DNA of 64,000 nucleotides from Acidimicrobiia bacterium (GTDB lineage Bacteria; Actinomycetota; Acidimicrobiia; Spongiisociales; ZC4RG35). Location of the stretch: positions 1 through 64,000 of the forward strand of contig JANQOU010000001.1 of the NCBI GenBank assembly GCA_028285585.1. Reading direction: 5' to 3'. The notes beneath the pieces were generated by a model. The model had not been told where the DNA came from, searched no databases, and saw nothing but the letters and a program-made list of their open reading frames with translations. How positions within the stretch are numbered: position 1 is the first letter of the stretch; the number at the start of each line of letters is the position of its first letter. Made by a program: the position numbers and the translations under genes. Positions 8,512 to 17,320 of the stretch are shown piece after piece.

Positions 8512-8821
8512 CGAGCGAGATCGATTCGACGACATACCCGAGATCGAGGAGAAGCTGCCGCCGGGTGAAGGTCTGCCCTGGGGCATCGTCATCGGCACCA
8601 TCGGGCTGATCCTCCTGGTGGTGTTCACCGTCCAGAACACCGAGCCGGTCCAGGTCGAGTTCCTCTGGCTCAGCGGAGACTTCGCCCTCTCAATCGTGAT
8701 CCTGGTGACGACGATCGTCGCCGCCCTGGTCACCGCCTTCTCCGGTGCCTTCTACCGACGCAGACGCCGGCGGCGCCGGGAGGAGCAGGAAGAGCTGCGA
8801 CGTCTGAGGGAAGACACCTGA
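8504..8821 (+). CDS. LapA-domain (DUF1049) membrane protein
   Basis: A 105-residue protein with two hydrophobic helices (about 24-44 and 58-82) joined by the LapA signature TVQNTEPVQVEFLW, and a basic C-terminus (FYRRRRRRRREEQEELRRL). In proteobacteria LapA/LapB proteins help control lipopolysaccharide assembly; in Actinobacteria this small domain occurs without that pathway and its role is unclear. The GTG start at 8504 is chosen because it overlaps the transporter stop; an upstream in-frame ATG would lie inside that gene. Confidence 0.8.
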   Translation: MTDERDRFDDIPEIEEKLPPGEGLPWGIVIGTIGLILLVVFTVQNTEPVQVEFLWLSGDFALSIVILVTTIVAALVTAFSGAFYRRRRRRRREEQEELRRLREDT

Positions 8822-9546
8822 AGCACCTCGCGCTGGTGCTGGCCCTGGCCGCCTGCTCAGCGACCACCTCGACCGAGACCGGGCCTGTCGCCGAGGTCAC
8901 CTGGGTCTACGACGGCGACACCATCGAAGTCGTGATCGACGGCACCGCGACCGATGTCCGGCTGCTCGGGATCAACACTCCTGAAAATGACGAGTGCTTC
9001 AGCGAGGAGGCCTCTGACTATCTCAGAGACCGGCTCCTCAACCGCGAAGTCGGCCTCACCATCGAAGGCGACGACCAGTTCGGCCGCGCTCTTGGCTTCG
9101 TCACCCTCGACGACGCCGACATCAACGAGGAGATGGTGTCCCAAGGCTTGGCGATAGCCACCACCGACGAGTGGGGTAGCTACGACAAGGCCGAAGACTC
9201 GGCCATCGACGCCGGGCTCGGCCTCTGGGGTGGCCAGGCCTGCGGCACGGGACCGATCCCAGTGCTCGGCCTCGACGTCGACCCGTTCGGGGAGACGGTG
9301 ACGATCGTCAACGACCAAACGACCTCAGTCGACATGAGCAGATGGATCCTGCGTGACGAGTCTTCACGACACCGATACACCTTCCCTGCGGGAACGACCA
9401 TCGCTCCCGGGGGTGCCCTCATGGTGTCCAGCGACGACGCCGGCTGGCACCCGGGAGGGTCCAACGTGTGGAACAACGACGGCGATATCGCCCTCCTCCA
9501 GCTCCCCGACGGGCGTGTCGTCGAACACCATCGCTATCGCCCCTAA
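8818..9546 (+). CDS. SNase-like nuclease with lamin-tail domain, lipoprotein
   Basis: A secreted staphylococcal-nuclease-fold enzyme. Motifs are VYDGDTIEV, VRLLGINTPE (catalytic Arg and Glu) and FGRALGFV (second Arg), residues about 25-130. A lamin-tail-like beta domain follows (about 150-240: TIVNDQTTSV, MSRWILRDE, YTFPAGTTIAPGG). The first GTG (8836) would give a signal peptide of only six residues before Cys. CTG at 8818 gives KHLALVLALAACS, a proper lipoprotein signal; it lies 7 bases after GAGGG and overlaps the LapA stop (CTGA). I therefore place the start at CTG, which is rare and tentative. Confidence 0.75.
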   Translation: MKHLALVLALAACSATTSTETGPVAEVTWVYDGDTIEVVIDGTATDVRLLGINTPENDECFSEEASDYLRDRLLNREVGLTIEGDDQFGRALGFVTLDDADINEEMVSQGLAIATTDEWGSYDKAEDSAIDAGLGLWGGQACGTGPIPVLGLDVDPFGETVTIVNDQTTSVDMSRWILRDESSRHRYTFPAGTTIAPGGALMVSSDDAGWHPGGSNVWNNDGDIALLQLPDGRVVEHHRYRP

Positions 9547-9556
9547 TCTCCGGCGC

Positions 9557-10735
9557 GTGAAACGCGTCTCCCAACGTCTTCAGGCAATCCCGGGGTCGGC
9601 CACCATGGCCATCGCCGGCCGCGCCCGCGAGCTTCGGGCCGAGGGCCACGAGGTGATCTCCATGGCTGCCGGAGAGCCGGACTTCCCCACCCCGGAGCAC
9701 ATCGTCGCTGCTGCCACCCGTGCCGCACACGACCCGGACAACCATCGCTACACCGCCAACCCGGGCCTCCCTCCGGTGCGGGAGGCCATCGCCGAGTACA
9801 CGGTCAAATACTCCAACGTGCCGGTCGACCCGTCGCAGGTGGTGGTCACCAACGGTGCCAAGCAGGCGGTGTTCCAGACGTTCGCTGCCCTTCTCGACCC
9901 GGGTGATGAGGTGCTGGTGCCCAGCCCCTATTGGGTCACCTACCCCGCCGGCATCGAGCTCGCCGGGGGCGTGACCGTCCCGGTGGACACCACGCCGGAG
10001 AGCGGGTTCAAGGTGACGGTCGAAGCTCTCGAAGCGGCCCGCACCGACCGGACCCAGGCCGTCGTCTTCGTCTCGCCGTCGAACCCGACCGGCGGCGTCT
10101 ACACCGCCGAGGAGACCAAGGCCATCGGCCAGTGGGCGCGTGACAACGAGGTGTGGGTGATCGCCGACGAGATCTACCAGCGTCTCTTCTATTCGGGAGA
10201 TGTCGCACCTTCGATAGCCGACACCACCCCGAACCTCGAGAACTACATCCTGATCAACGGGGTGGCCAAGAGCTTCGCCATGACCGGCTGGCGGGTGGGC
10301 TGGATGATCGGTCCCGAAGACGTGATCAACGCCGCTGCCAGGTTCCAGTCACATGCGACCTCGAACGTCTCCAACATCAGCCAGGTCGCCGCCCTCGCCG
10401 CCATCACCGGCGACCAGGCATCGGTTGAGATGATGCGCGACGCCTTCGCCCGGCGGCGCAAGGTGATGTACGAGGCGGTCACCTCGATACCCGGCTTCGA
10501 GTGTGTCGAGCCGGACGGTGCCTTCTACGTCTTCCCCGACGTCATCGGCGCTCTCACCGACGAGGTGCCGACCTCGGCCGCCCTGGCGGAGCTGATCATC
10601 GACAAGGCCAACGTGGCCGTCGTCCCCGGCGAGTCGTTCGGGACGCCGGGTTACCTCCGTCTCTCCTACGCCCTCGGGGAGGACGACATCACCCGTGGTA
10701 TGTCCTGGATCGCCGATCTGATTAACACTCTCTAG
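9557..10735 (+). CDS. class I/II PLP aminotransferase (aspartate aminotransferase-like)
   Basis: A 392-residue fold-type I aminotransferase, cytoplasmic. It shows AAGEPDFPTPEHI near the N-terminus, NGAKQAVFQTF, the SPSNPTGGVYTAEE loop with the Asn that contacts PLP, IADEIYQRL, and the Schiff-base lysine in NGVAKSFAMTGWRVGW (Lys about 234). The GTG start at 9557 begins the conserved VSQRLQAIPGSATM segment; longer frames upstream run inside the nuclease gene. Aspartate:2-oxoglutarate transamination is the likeliest reaction, but related enzymes accept aromatic or prephenate substrates. Confidence 0.87.
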   Translation: MKRVSQRLQAIPGSATMAIAGRARELRAEGHEVISMAAGEPDFPTPEHIVAAATRAAHDPDNHRYTANPGLPPVREAIAEYTVKYSNVPVDPSQVVVTNGAKQAVFQTFAALLDPGDEVLVPSPYWVTYPAGIELAGGVTVPVDTTPESGFKVTVEALEAARTDRTQAVVFVSPSNPTGGVYTAEETKAIGQWARDNEVWVIADEIYQRLFYSGDVAPSIADTTPNLENYILINGVAKSFAMTGWRVGWMIGPEDVINAAARFQSHATSNVSNISQVAALAAITGDQASVEMMRDAFARRRKVMYEAVTSIPGFECVEPDGAFYVFPDVIGALTDEVPTSAALAELIIDKANVAVVPGESFGTPGYLRLSYALGEDDITRGMSWIADLINTL

Positions 10736-10743
10736 TGCAGGTT

Positions 10744-10749
10744 TACACT
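10744..10749 (+). promoter_or_regulatory. putative -10 element (TACACT), leaderless start
   Basis: TACACT fits the TANNNT -10 consensus and ends 8 bases before the ATG at 10758. There is no ribosome-binding site between, so transcription probably begins at or next to the ATG, as is common in Actinobacteria. Inference from spacing only. Confidence 0.35.
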
Positions 10750-10757
10750 CGCAAATA

Positions 10758-11834
10758 ATGGAATCGGGCACCACAGCGCGCGCGATGATGCTCGTCGAGC
10801 CCAGGCACTTCACCGACACCAAGGTGACTGCCCGTGATGACGACGAAGGCGGCTGGCTCGCCGTCGAGGCCACCGGCATATCGGGCGCTGACGTGCAGGT
10901 TTGGAAGGGCGACGCCCGTGAGATCGTCTACCCGCTGGTCCCCGGAAACGAGGTGGTGGGCCGGATCGCGGTGAAAGGCCCCAACGTGCCGTTCGACGTC
11001 GGCACCCGGGTCGTCGTCGAGCCGAGGATCCGCTGTGGCACCTGCCGACGCTGTGTCCAGAACCTGGCGACTTGCCGGAGCCGCCGCCCGTCGAACTCCT
11101 ACGGGATGATCCCGTCGATCGAGCCTCCCGGTCTTTGGGGTGGTTTGGCGGAGAGGATGTATCTCGACCCGAACGCCCATCTCCACGAGCTGACCGACGA
11201 CGTGCCTGCCGAGGTGGCAACTTTCGTCCACCCGCTGGCGTCGGGCCACACCTGGGCCGTCGAGCTGCCCGCCTTGAAGAAGGGTGACAACGTTCTCATC
11301 CTCGGTCCCGGGCCACGTGGCCTCGCCTGCCTCATCGCGGCCAAGGCGGCCGGAGCGGGATGGGTGGGCATCACCGGTCTGAGTCACGACCGCGACCGCC
11401 TCGACCTGGCCACCTCACTGGGAGCAGACCTCGCCATCAACGCCGAGGAGCGCGACCTCGCCGGTGAGATCGCCGGAGCCCTCGGGCAGCGGCCAGATGT
11501 TGTGGTGGACGTGACCGCCGACGACCCCGAGGCCGTGTTCACTGCTCTCGACCTGGTTCGCAGTGGCGGGCGGGTGATCCTCGCCTCGACCAAAGGCAAC
11601 CGCGCCTTCCACTTCCTGTCGGACGTGATCGTCGCCAAGCAGCTGACCCTCAAGGGCGCAGTCGGCGCCACCAACGTCGGCTATCAGTGGGCCACCAACC
11701 AGGTGGCAACCGACCCGCGGATCGACAATCTGGTGTCACACCAGTTCCCGCTCACCGAGTCATCCCGTGCCCTCCAGGCTGCGGCCGGTGATCTGGGCAG
11801 GGAAGAGTTGATCTCGGTCGCAGTCACCTTCTGA
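10758..11834 (+). CDS. MDR-family dehydrogenase lacking catalytic zinc ligands
   Basis: A 358-residue medium-chain dehydrogenase/reductase: GroES-like domain (about 1-165) and Rossmann domain (ILGPGPRGLACLIAAKAAG). The structural-zinc loop is kept (CGTCRRCVQNLATC). The catalytic-zinc Cys is replaced: GISGAD where zinc ADHs have GICGSD. The usual GHE is GNE, so the second ligand is also lost. It may therefore be a zinc-independent reductase, or have another metal set. It follows the aminotransferase on the same strand by 22 bases, with its own putative promoter. Substrate unknown. Confidence 0.82.
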   Translation: MESGTTARAMMLVEPRHFTDTKVTARDDDEGGWLAVEATGISGADVQVWKGDAREIVYPLVPGNEVVGRIAVKGPNVPFDVGTRVVVEPRIRCGTCRRCVQNLATCRSRRPSNSYGMIPSIEPPGLWGGLAERMYLDPNAHLHELTDDVPAEVATFVHPLASGHTWAVELPALKKGDNVLILGPGPRGLACLIAAKAAGAGWVGITGLSHDRDRLDLATSLGADLAINAEERDLAGEIAGALGQRPDVVVDVTADDPEAVFTALDLVRSGGRVILASTKGNRAFHFLSDVIVAKQLTLKGAVGATNVGYQWATNQVATDPRIDNLVSHQFPLTESSRALQAAAGDLGREELISVAVTF

Positions 11835-11849
11835 TCCGCAGCTCAGCGG

Positions 11850-12881
11850 TCAGTGGAAGTCGGCGCGGACTCCGGTGATGAGGTGCTGCTCCACCGCGTA
11901 GGGGATGGGCAGGTCTCTGATCTCGTCGGGGCCTCTGGTCAACCGCCTCCCGATCTCGGCGAACCAGGTGTCGTTGGCGAACGCCCACGGCCAGGCTCTG
12001 ATCCCCTCTCTCGACCCGATGATCGCCCCGACAGCGGCACCGAGAATGCTCCCACCGATCCGGGCGGCCTGCTCGACGGGTCCGTGAGGAACTTCGTCGG
12101 CCGGTGCGGCCAGCGCCACGCCGGCGAGTGCCTGATGGATGGGGTCTGCCGGGTCGTCGCCCAACGAGGCGAGAACCTCTTCGCCCGATGTGGTGCCCAC
12201 CGCATCCATCGCGGTGGAGAAGTCCTGCTCCAGACTTTCGAGACGGCCCTCACCCACCGCGCCACCCGCTATGTCGTCGATGGCGGGCATCACCGCTTCG
12301 GCGACACCGGCGACCAGGTCACGCCCGGTTTGGCCGAAACAGCTGGCAGCCACAGCCGAGGCGGAGATGGCGCCGGCAGCGATGCTCCCCGCATCACGAT
12401 GGAAGATCCGGCTCAGCTCAATGGCACCTTCCATGACATGCCGTGACTCGCGGCGGTAGGCGACACCAACCGGCACGGCCCTCGCGATGCCGTCGATGGC
12501 CGGCTCGTCGTCGGGCATCGGGGAGCCGGTGGCGGCCCGGTCGAGCCAGACCCTGAAGTGGGGTGACTCGGCCCGGTAGACACTGCCTCCGTCTTCGGAG
12601 CCGTCCAGCTCACGCACCCTCCTGGTGATCATCGTCGGGTCGAGGTGGCGGTGCTCGATCAGCTGGTAGCAGATGACGGTGATCTGCTCGGTCACCGCCG
12701 AGTAGCCGAGCTCCCACGCTCCCCCGGCGGCGTCACCGGCGGCGACTCCGAGCATGAAGCCGTCACCTTCACCGGACACCAACGAGAACAACGGCTCGTT
12801 GTCGGTGTTCTCGAACGGGTTCTGGTTTCCGGTCCCCGGCGAAGAGTCGAGATCGCCGGGCTGATCCGAATAGGCGCTCAC
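11850..12881 (-). CDS. ADP-ribosylglycohydrolase-family protein
   Basis: A 343-residue protein of the DraG/ARH fold, which removes ADP-ribose from proteins or small molecules using two magnesium ions. It shows GFMLGVAAGDAAGGAWE at about 41-57, VPVGVAYRRE, and the C-terminal ILGAAVGAIIGSREG motif. The first 35 residues are Pro/Gly/Asn-rich and disordered. It starts with GTG at 12881. The typical T/S-D-D-T metal motif after the first helix is not clear, so activity is uncertain. No ADP-ribosyltransferase neighbour is present. Confidence 0.75.
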   Translation of the reverse strand: MSAYSDQPGDLDSSPGTGNQNPFENTDNEPLFSLVSGEGDGFMLGVAAGDAAGGAWELGYSAVTEQITVICYQLIEHRHLDPTMITRRVRELDGSEDGGSVYRAESPHFRVWLDRAATGSPMPDDEPAIDGIARAVPVGVAYRRESRHVMEGAIELSRIFHRDAGSIAAGAISASAVAASCFGQTGRDLVAGVAEAVMPAIDDIAGGAVGEGRLESLEQDFSTAMDAVGTTSGEEVLASLGDDPADPIHQALAGVALAAPADEVPHGPVEQAARIGGSILGAAVGAIIGSREGIRAWPWAFANDTWFAEIGRRLTRGPDEIRDLPIPYAVEQHLITGVRADFH

Positions 12882-12917
12882 AGAAAGCGCAGACTACCGG
12901 TATAGCCTCATCTGCCA

Positions 12918-13847
12918 ATGGAACGGTTAGTGGTGATCGCCAACCCGGTCGCCTCACAGTTCACGGGGGGCTCGCACCGCGTAGTGATGTCGACTTTGTC
13001 GAAGACGCACAACGTCGAGGCGTTGTGGCCGGCCACTCCGGGGGAGGCGACCGACGTCACCAGGCGTGCGGTCGAAGAGGACGATGTCCGGGTTGTGGTG
13101 GCGATGGGTGGTGACGGGATGGTCCATCACGTCGCACAGGGGTTGGTGGGGGCCAAAGCCAGCCTTGGTGTCATCCCGGTGGGCACGACGAACGTCGTGG
13201 CCCGGCTGCTGGGGATGCCAAGCCGCCCGGCCCGCGCCGCCCGGGTGATCGGACGAGCCCACTCACCGTCGACAATCGGGGTAGCAACGATGACGCTGCA
13301 ACGCGGCACCACCGGGACCACCCATCACGCCATGTTCTCCTGCGGGGTGGGCTTGGACGCCCAAGTGGTCATCGAGGCGGACAGCGACCCTTACCGGAAG
13401 TACCGGTTCGGCTCGATCCACTACGCCCGAACCGCGTTCGGTGTCGGGCTGCGTGACTACCCGAAACGACAGCCCAACCTGGAGATCACCGCTGGGGACC
13501 GCACCGCCACCGGGACCACCGTCGTCGTCCAGTTCCGCGACGTCTACACCTTCTTCGGGAGGATGCCGATCACGCTCGGCGACGAGAAGCCCGACCCGAT
13601 GACCGCGCTCGTGCTGGGCCGGCTCAAACGGAGGCGCATCCCGCGAATCGCCTGGAATTCCCTGACCAAACGCAACCTGCGCGATGTCGAGGACATCGAC
13701 GTCTGGGAGGGCGTGGAGAGCATCGACATCGATGCCGATCCACCGGTGGCGGCTCAGGCCGACGGCGAGTCGCTGGGGATGGCCGACTCCGCTCAGATCC
13801 GGTGGACGCCGGACGCCTTGAATGTGATCGGGGCGTCTGTCCTCTAG
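12918..13847 (+). CDS. diacylglycerol/lipid kinase family protein
   Basis: A 309-residue DagK-catalytic-fold kinase: IANPVAS at the N-terminus, the nucleotide-binding VVAMGGDGMVHHVAQGL loop (GGDG), IPVGTTNVVARLLG, then the C-terminal beta domain. Such enzymes phosphorylate diacylglycerol, sphingoid or related lipids with ATP at the membrane. Its last codon overlaps the stop of the convergent mscS-like gene in a CTAG. The exact lipid is not determinable. Confidence 0.87.
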   Translation: MERLVVIANPVASQFTGGSHRVVMSTLSKTHNVEALWPATPGEATDVTRRAVEEDDVRVVVAMGGDGMVHHVAQGLVGAKASLGVIPVGTTNVVARLLGMPSRPARAARVIGRAHSPSTIGVATMTLQRGTTGTTHHAMFSCGVGLDAQVVIEADSDPYRKYRFGSIHYARTAFGVGLRDYPKRQPNLEITAGDRTATGTTVVVQFRDVYTFFGRMPITLGDEKPDPMTALVLGRLKRRRIPRIAWNSLTKRNLRDVEDIDVWEGVESIDIDADPPVAAQADGESLGMADSAQIRWTPDALNVIGASVL

Positions 13848-14656
13848 TCCTGGGCTCGGTGCACCGTGAGCTGCGGGAACGGGATGGTGATCCCTTCAGC
13901 GTCGAACCGGTTCTTGACCCTGCGCAGAGCCTCCCGGCGCACAGCCCAACGCTCGTCGGCGTCGGTGGTGAGACGGCCGCGGATGACAACCGCCGAGTCT
14001 CCAAGCTCGTTGACACCCATGATGTCGGGATCCCCGAAGATGCGTGGCGCCCAGTCTGGGTCTCTGGAGAGTTTGGTCAGTTCGTCGCGCAGTATCTCGA
14101 GGGCATGGTCGACGTCGGACTCGTAGGCGATGCCCACATCGATCACAGGGTTGGCGAACGAAGCCGTGAAGTTGGTGGTCACCGTGACTTGGCCATTGGG
14201 GACGAAGATCTTGTTCCCGGAGAGGTCGCGCATGACGGTCACCCGCAGCTGCACGTCTTCCACCGTGCCGGTGACACCGCCGATCGTGACCGTGTCCCCC
14301 ACCGTGTACTGCCCCTCGAGAAGCATGAAGAACCCGGCGATCACGTCTTTGACCAGGTCTTGAGCGCCGAAGCCGAGGGCCGCAGCGAGGACCGTCCCCA
14401 TCGCCAGGAACGGAGTGATGCTGATCCCCCAGATGCCGAAGAGGACGAAGGTGGAAGTGACGAGCACGGCAACGAGCAGCAGCCGCTGAATCACCACCCA
14501 GAGCGTGCGCATCCGGTCGCCTTGCTCTTTCTCGGCGCTCTCGACGTACCTGTCGAGCATCTGTCGCCCGACTCGCGCAAGCACCCAGTAGGTGACAACG
14601 GCACCGAGCAACACCACTCCGGTGCGGATCAGGTTCTCGATGACCGTTTCACTCAT
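13844..14656 (-). CDS. MscS-family mechanosensitive channel
   Basis: A 270-residue small-conductance mechanosensitive channel. TM helices at about 8-27 and 60-82, then the pore helix ITPFLAMGTVLAAALGFGAQ with Gly/Ala packing and QDLVKDVIAGFF. The beta domain (YTVGDTVTIGGVTGTVE, IFVPNGQV) and C-terminal alpha/beta domain are complete. It releases solutes on hypo-osmotic shock. The ATG at 14656 gives the standard MscS length; the longer frame upstream is Ser/Arg-rich and overlaps the GTPase gene. It complements the mannosylglycerate synthase gene of the same window in osmotic balance, by inference. Confidence 0.9.
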   Translation of the reverse strand: MSETVIENLIRTGVVLLGAVVTYWVLARVGRQMLDRYVESAEKEQGDRMRTLWVVIQRLLLVAVLVTSTFVLFGIWGISITPFLAMGTVLAAALGFGAQDLVKDVIAGFFMLLEGQYTVGDTVTIGGVTGTVEDVQLRVTVMRDLSGNKIFVPNGQVTVTTNFTASFANPVIDVGIAYESDVDHALEILRDELTKLSRDPDWAPRIFGDPDIMGVNELGDSAVVIRGRLTTDADERWAVRREALRRVKNRFDAEGITIPFPQLTVHRAQD

Positions 14657-14669
14657 GCGTGACGGGAGG

Positions 14670-15863
14670 TTAACGAGTGGTGAGGCTTGCGACCGTGAGC
14701 GACAGGTCGGCAACCGAGGCGGCGAGCTGGGCCCTCTGCCTCAGGACCTCTCGCATCGGATCGACCAGCTCGGCTGTGATCGACTCGGTGACCTTGGCCA
14801 TCTGCTCGGTATGCGACGGCGCGCTTCGGCTCCTCACCCACCACAACCTGGAGAAGACGGTGCGACGCCTCAAGGGAGTACCCGTCTGCCGGTAGGCGGT
14901 CTCGACCGCCGCGGGGATCTTGGTCGAGATGGCGTCGAGTTGTGGCAGGCCGAGGGACTCGACGAATTCGGTGAGCAGGGCCGTGGCGGGGTCGGTCTCA
15001 CCGTTGCCGATCAACCGCGACGCCTCGTCGACCAGCTCACCAACTCGGGTCTCGAAGTCGGTGCCGGTCGCACCGGCCATCTCAGCCAGGGTCGATGCCG
15101 CCCCCTCGATGTCGGCGAGAAGCTTGGCTTGCAGCATCAGCGGGTCGGTGGCCAAGCGATGCAAGGCCTCGACCAAGTCGTCGACGCCCAAAGCCGGGCC
15201 GGACGGCGGGTTGGCGGCTGTAGCGATCACCGTCGGGTCAGCCAGGCCGTCTTCGCCGAGACTCACCCCGAAGTCGGCGACCACTTGGGCTCGGCCTTCC
15301 TCGCTGAGCCGGTCGACCTGGTTGAGGACAAAGACCATCTGGCCCTCGTGGGCGGTGAGCCGCCGGATCAGGCTGTGCAGCGACTCGTCCCGATACTTCT
15401 CGGGGTCGGCCACCCAGACCACGACGTCGATCGACGGCAGCAGCGTCTCCACCAGATGGCGATGCTCCACTTCGACGCTGTCTGTGTCGGGCAGGTCGAC
15501 AAGGACCAACCAGCTCGGAGCACTAGCTGCGGGAACAACTTCGATGCCCAACTCGTCGAGGTAGCCGCTGACCGACCCGATCCGGCCCGGCTCGGCGACG
15601 GCGAGAGGCTCACTGGTCGTCGGGCGAACCCCTCCGACATCGGCCATCTCCTCACCCGAGATTGCGTTGAGGATGCTCGACTTCCCCGACCCGGTCCCCC
15701 CGGCCAACGCCGCGATGATGAGGTCGTCGGGATAGGCCAGTCGCGCCCTGGCCGTCTTTGCCAGTGATGCCGTCGAGTCGATCTGGTCTTCGTCGAGTAC
15801 TTCTTTGGCGAGGGCCAGAGTCAGATCGAGCTTCTCGAGCAGGCCAACCAGCCGCTCACGCAT
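14670..15863 (-). CDS. dynamin-like GTPase, second of pair
   Basis: A 397-residue P-loop GTPase. G1 is AGGTGSGKSS, G2 a Thr in RPTTSEP, G3 DLPDTDSV and G4 NQVD, followed by an alpha-helical region to the C-terminus ending in amphipathic helices. The layout fits bacterial dynamin-like or YfjP/Era-like GTPases. The ATG at 15863 lies inside the end of the upstream GTPase gene (8-base overlap), so the two are co-translated. Actinobacterial dynamin pairs (DynA/DynB, IniA/IniC) act at the membrane in cytokinesis or envelope stress; this pair may be analogous. Confidence 0.82.
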   Translation of the reverse strand: MRERLVGLLEKLDLTLALAKEVLDEDQIDSTASLAKTARARLAYPDDLIIAALAGGTGSGKSSILNAISGEEMADVGGVRPTTSEPLAVAEPGRIGSVSGYLDELGIEVVPAASAPSWLVLVDLPDTDSVEVEHRHLVETLLPSIDVVVWVADPEKYRDESLHSLIRRLTAHEGQMVFVLNQVDRLSEEGRAQVVADFGVSLGEDGLADPTVIATAANPPSGPALGVDDLVEALHRLATDPLMLQAKLLADIEGAASTLAEMAGATGTDFETRVGELVDEASRLIGNGETDPATALLTEFVESLGLPQLDAISTKIPAAVETAYRQTGTPLRRRTVFSRLWWVRSRSAPSHTEQMAKVTESITAELVDPMREVLRQRAQLAASVADLSLTVASLTTR

Positions 15864-17283
15864 CGGCGAAGTGGGACCGTGCCACCACGGCGGCCACACG
15901 CTCGGTGAGCACCGTCGGGTCGGGGTCGACCAGACCGTCCCGCTGAGTCTCCACCAGGCGCTCCGCAGCCGCGTCGTAGATGAGCTGGAGCCGCTTTGTC
16001 AGCTCCTTGCGCGTCCTGGTGATGAGCGTCGGTGCCCGATCGCCGTAGAGATGCTCGACAGGAGCGACCGCTTCCGGGTCGAGGGAAGCTTTCATCAGTG
16101 CCACCTGCCCCAGCTCGCGACGGAGGGTTCCGGCCTCGTCGGCGACTCTGGCCGCGTACTCGGCCCAACTCCGCAGGGCTTGGCGGACTGCCGACGACGA
16201 TGCTCCACTGGTGTAGCCAAGCCGCCGCAGGTCGGAGTCGACGGCGACGACCACCGATGTGGCGTGACCGAGGGTCGGGTGGGCTCGTCTCTCCCATCGA
16301 CGGCGTCGCCACGCCGATCCCGTCTCCGGGAATCCCAGCTCGATCCGGTCCGCCGCAGACGTGAGGTCGAGCTTTTCGGCACGCCCGTCGAAACGTTGCC
16401 TGACCGAGGCATCACGGGCCAGCACCCAGGCGTCGTCTTCGGACACCATGGCGGTGAGGCTTCTCGCCTGCTCCAGGGTGGACCCCAGCACCCGGTCGAG
16501 AACTTCTTGTGCGTAGGCGCGGCGGTCCTGGCCGATCTCGACCAGCCGACGTCGCAGTTCTCTCGCCGCCAGGGAAGGCACCGCTTGGGCGCCAGGCCCG
16601 AGGTGGTGCTCGGGAACGCGGAGCACGTCGCTCTCGATCCCGGCGTCGGCGAGGCGAGCCTGGAGGTCGACGTATGCGCCCGACGACTTGCTCCCGTAGC
16701 GGTTGAGCACGTTGAGCACCGTGGCCCCGCGCGAGGTGGCCCTTCTCAGAACTTCCCAGGGGACGTTGTCGGCGTAGCGCAGGGTGGATGTGACGAAGAC
16801 CACGACGTCGGCGTAGTCGATGAGGGTCTCCGCTATCTCACGATGATGAGTCGAGGTCGAGTCGATGTCCGGTGTGTCGACCAGCGCCATGTCTTCGAGG
16901 ATCGGGGCACGCCCCAACACCGTCTCGCACTCGAACGGGCCGATGCTGGAGAATCGCTTCTCGTGCGTCTCCGCGACCAGGGTGATCGGGGCGGTTGTCG
17001 TCGGCCGGATCGGCCCGGTCTCGGACAACTCAAATCCGGAGATGGTGTTGATCAGGGTCGACTTGCCCGACCCGGTCGGCCCGGCGAACACGACGCAGAG
17101 CGGGACGTCGGGGTCGGACATCTTCGGGATCAGGTACGACCGGATGTTGCGCACCAGCTGGTCCCGCATGGCCGGCGTGTTCGTGCCGCGGACCTCCGCG
17201 GTCCTCAAATCAAGGCCTTCGAGCGCAAGGGCGAGCGCTTCGAGGTCGTCGGTCAGACCGGTTGAGTTCCTGACTGCAACCAC
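15856..17283 (-). CDS. dynamin-like GTPase, first of pair
   Basis: A 475-residue GTPase: G1 AGPTGSGKSTL, G2 RPTTTAP, G3 VDTPDIDST, and a degenerate G4 NRYGSK in place of NKxD. A helical stalk-like region with a basic patch (AWRRRRWERR) follows. The GTG at 17283 is preferred: longer frames run into the dioxygenase gene. A CACAAT hexamer ends 5 bases upstream, so the message may be leaderless. It overlaps and precedes a paralogous GTPase; together they probably form a hetero-oligomer. Confidence 0.8.
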   Translation of the reverse strand: MVAVRNSTGLTDDLEALALALEGLDLRTAEVRGTNTPAMRDQLVRNIRSYLIPKMSDPDVPLCVVFAGPTGSGKSTLINTISGFELSETGPIRPTTTAPITLVAETHEKRFSSIGPFECETVLGRAPILEDMALVDTPDIDSTSTHHREIAETLIDYADVVVFVTSTLRYADNVPWEVLRRATSRGATVLNVLNRYGSKSSGAYVDLQARLADAGIESDVLRVPEHHLGPGAQAVPSLAARELRRRLVEIGQDRRAYAQEVLDRVLGSTLEQARSLTAMVSEDDAWVLARDASVRQRFDGRAEKLDLTSAADRIELGFPETGSAWRRRRWERRAHPTLGHATSVVVAVDSDLRRLGYTSGASSSAVRQALRSWAEYAARVADEAGTLRRELGQVALMKASLDPEAVAPVEHLYGDRAPTLITRTRKELTKRLQLIYDAAAERLVETQRDGLVDPDPTVLTERVAAVVARSHFADA

Positions 17284-17320
17284 ACCCGAGATTGTGCCAC
17301 GGGTCGTGTGGTTCGAGTGG

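Noticed and set aside
15805-17265. Very long plus-strand open frame opposite the two GTPase genes
   Set aside because: It is the mirror of high-GC coding sequence; its translation is Arg/Gly/Asp-rich with no domain, and the minus strand encodes clear GTPase motifs.
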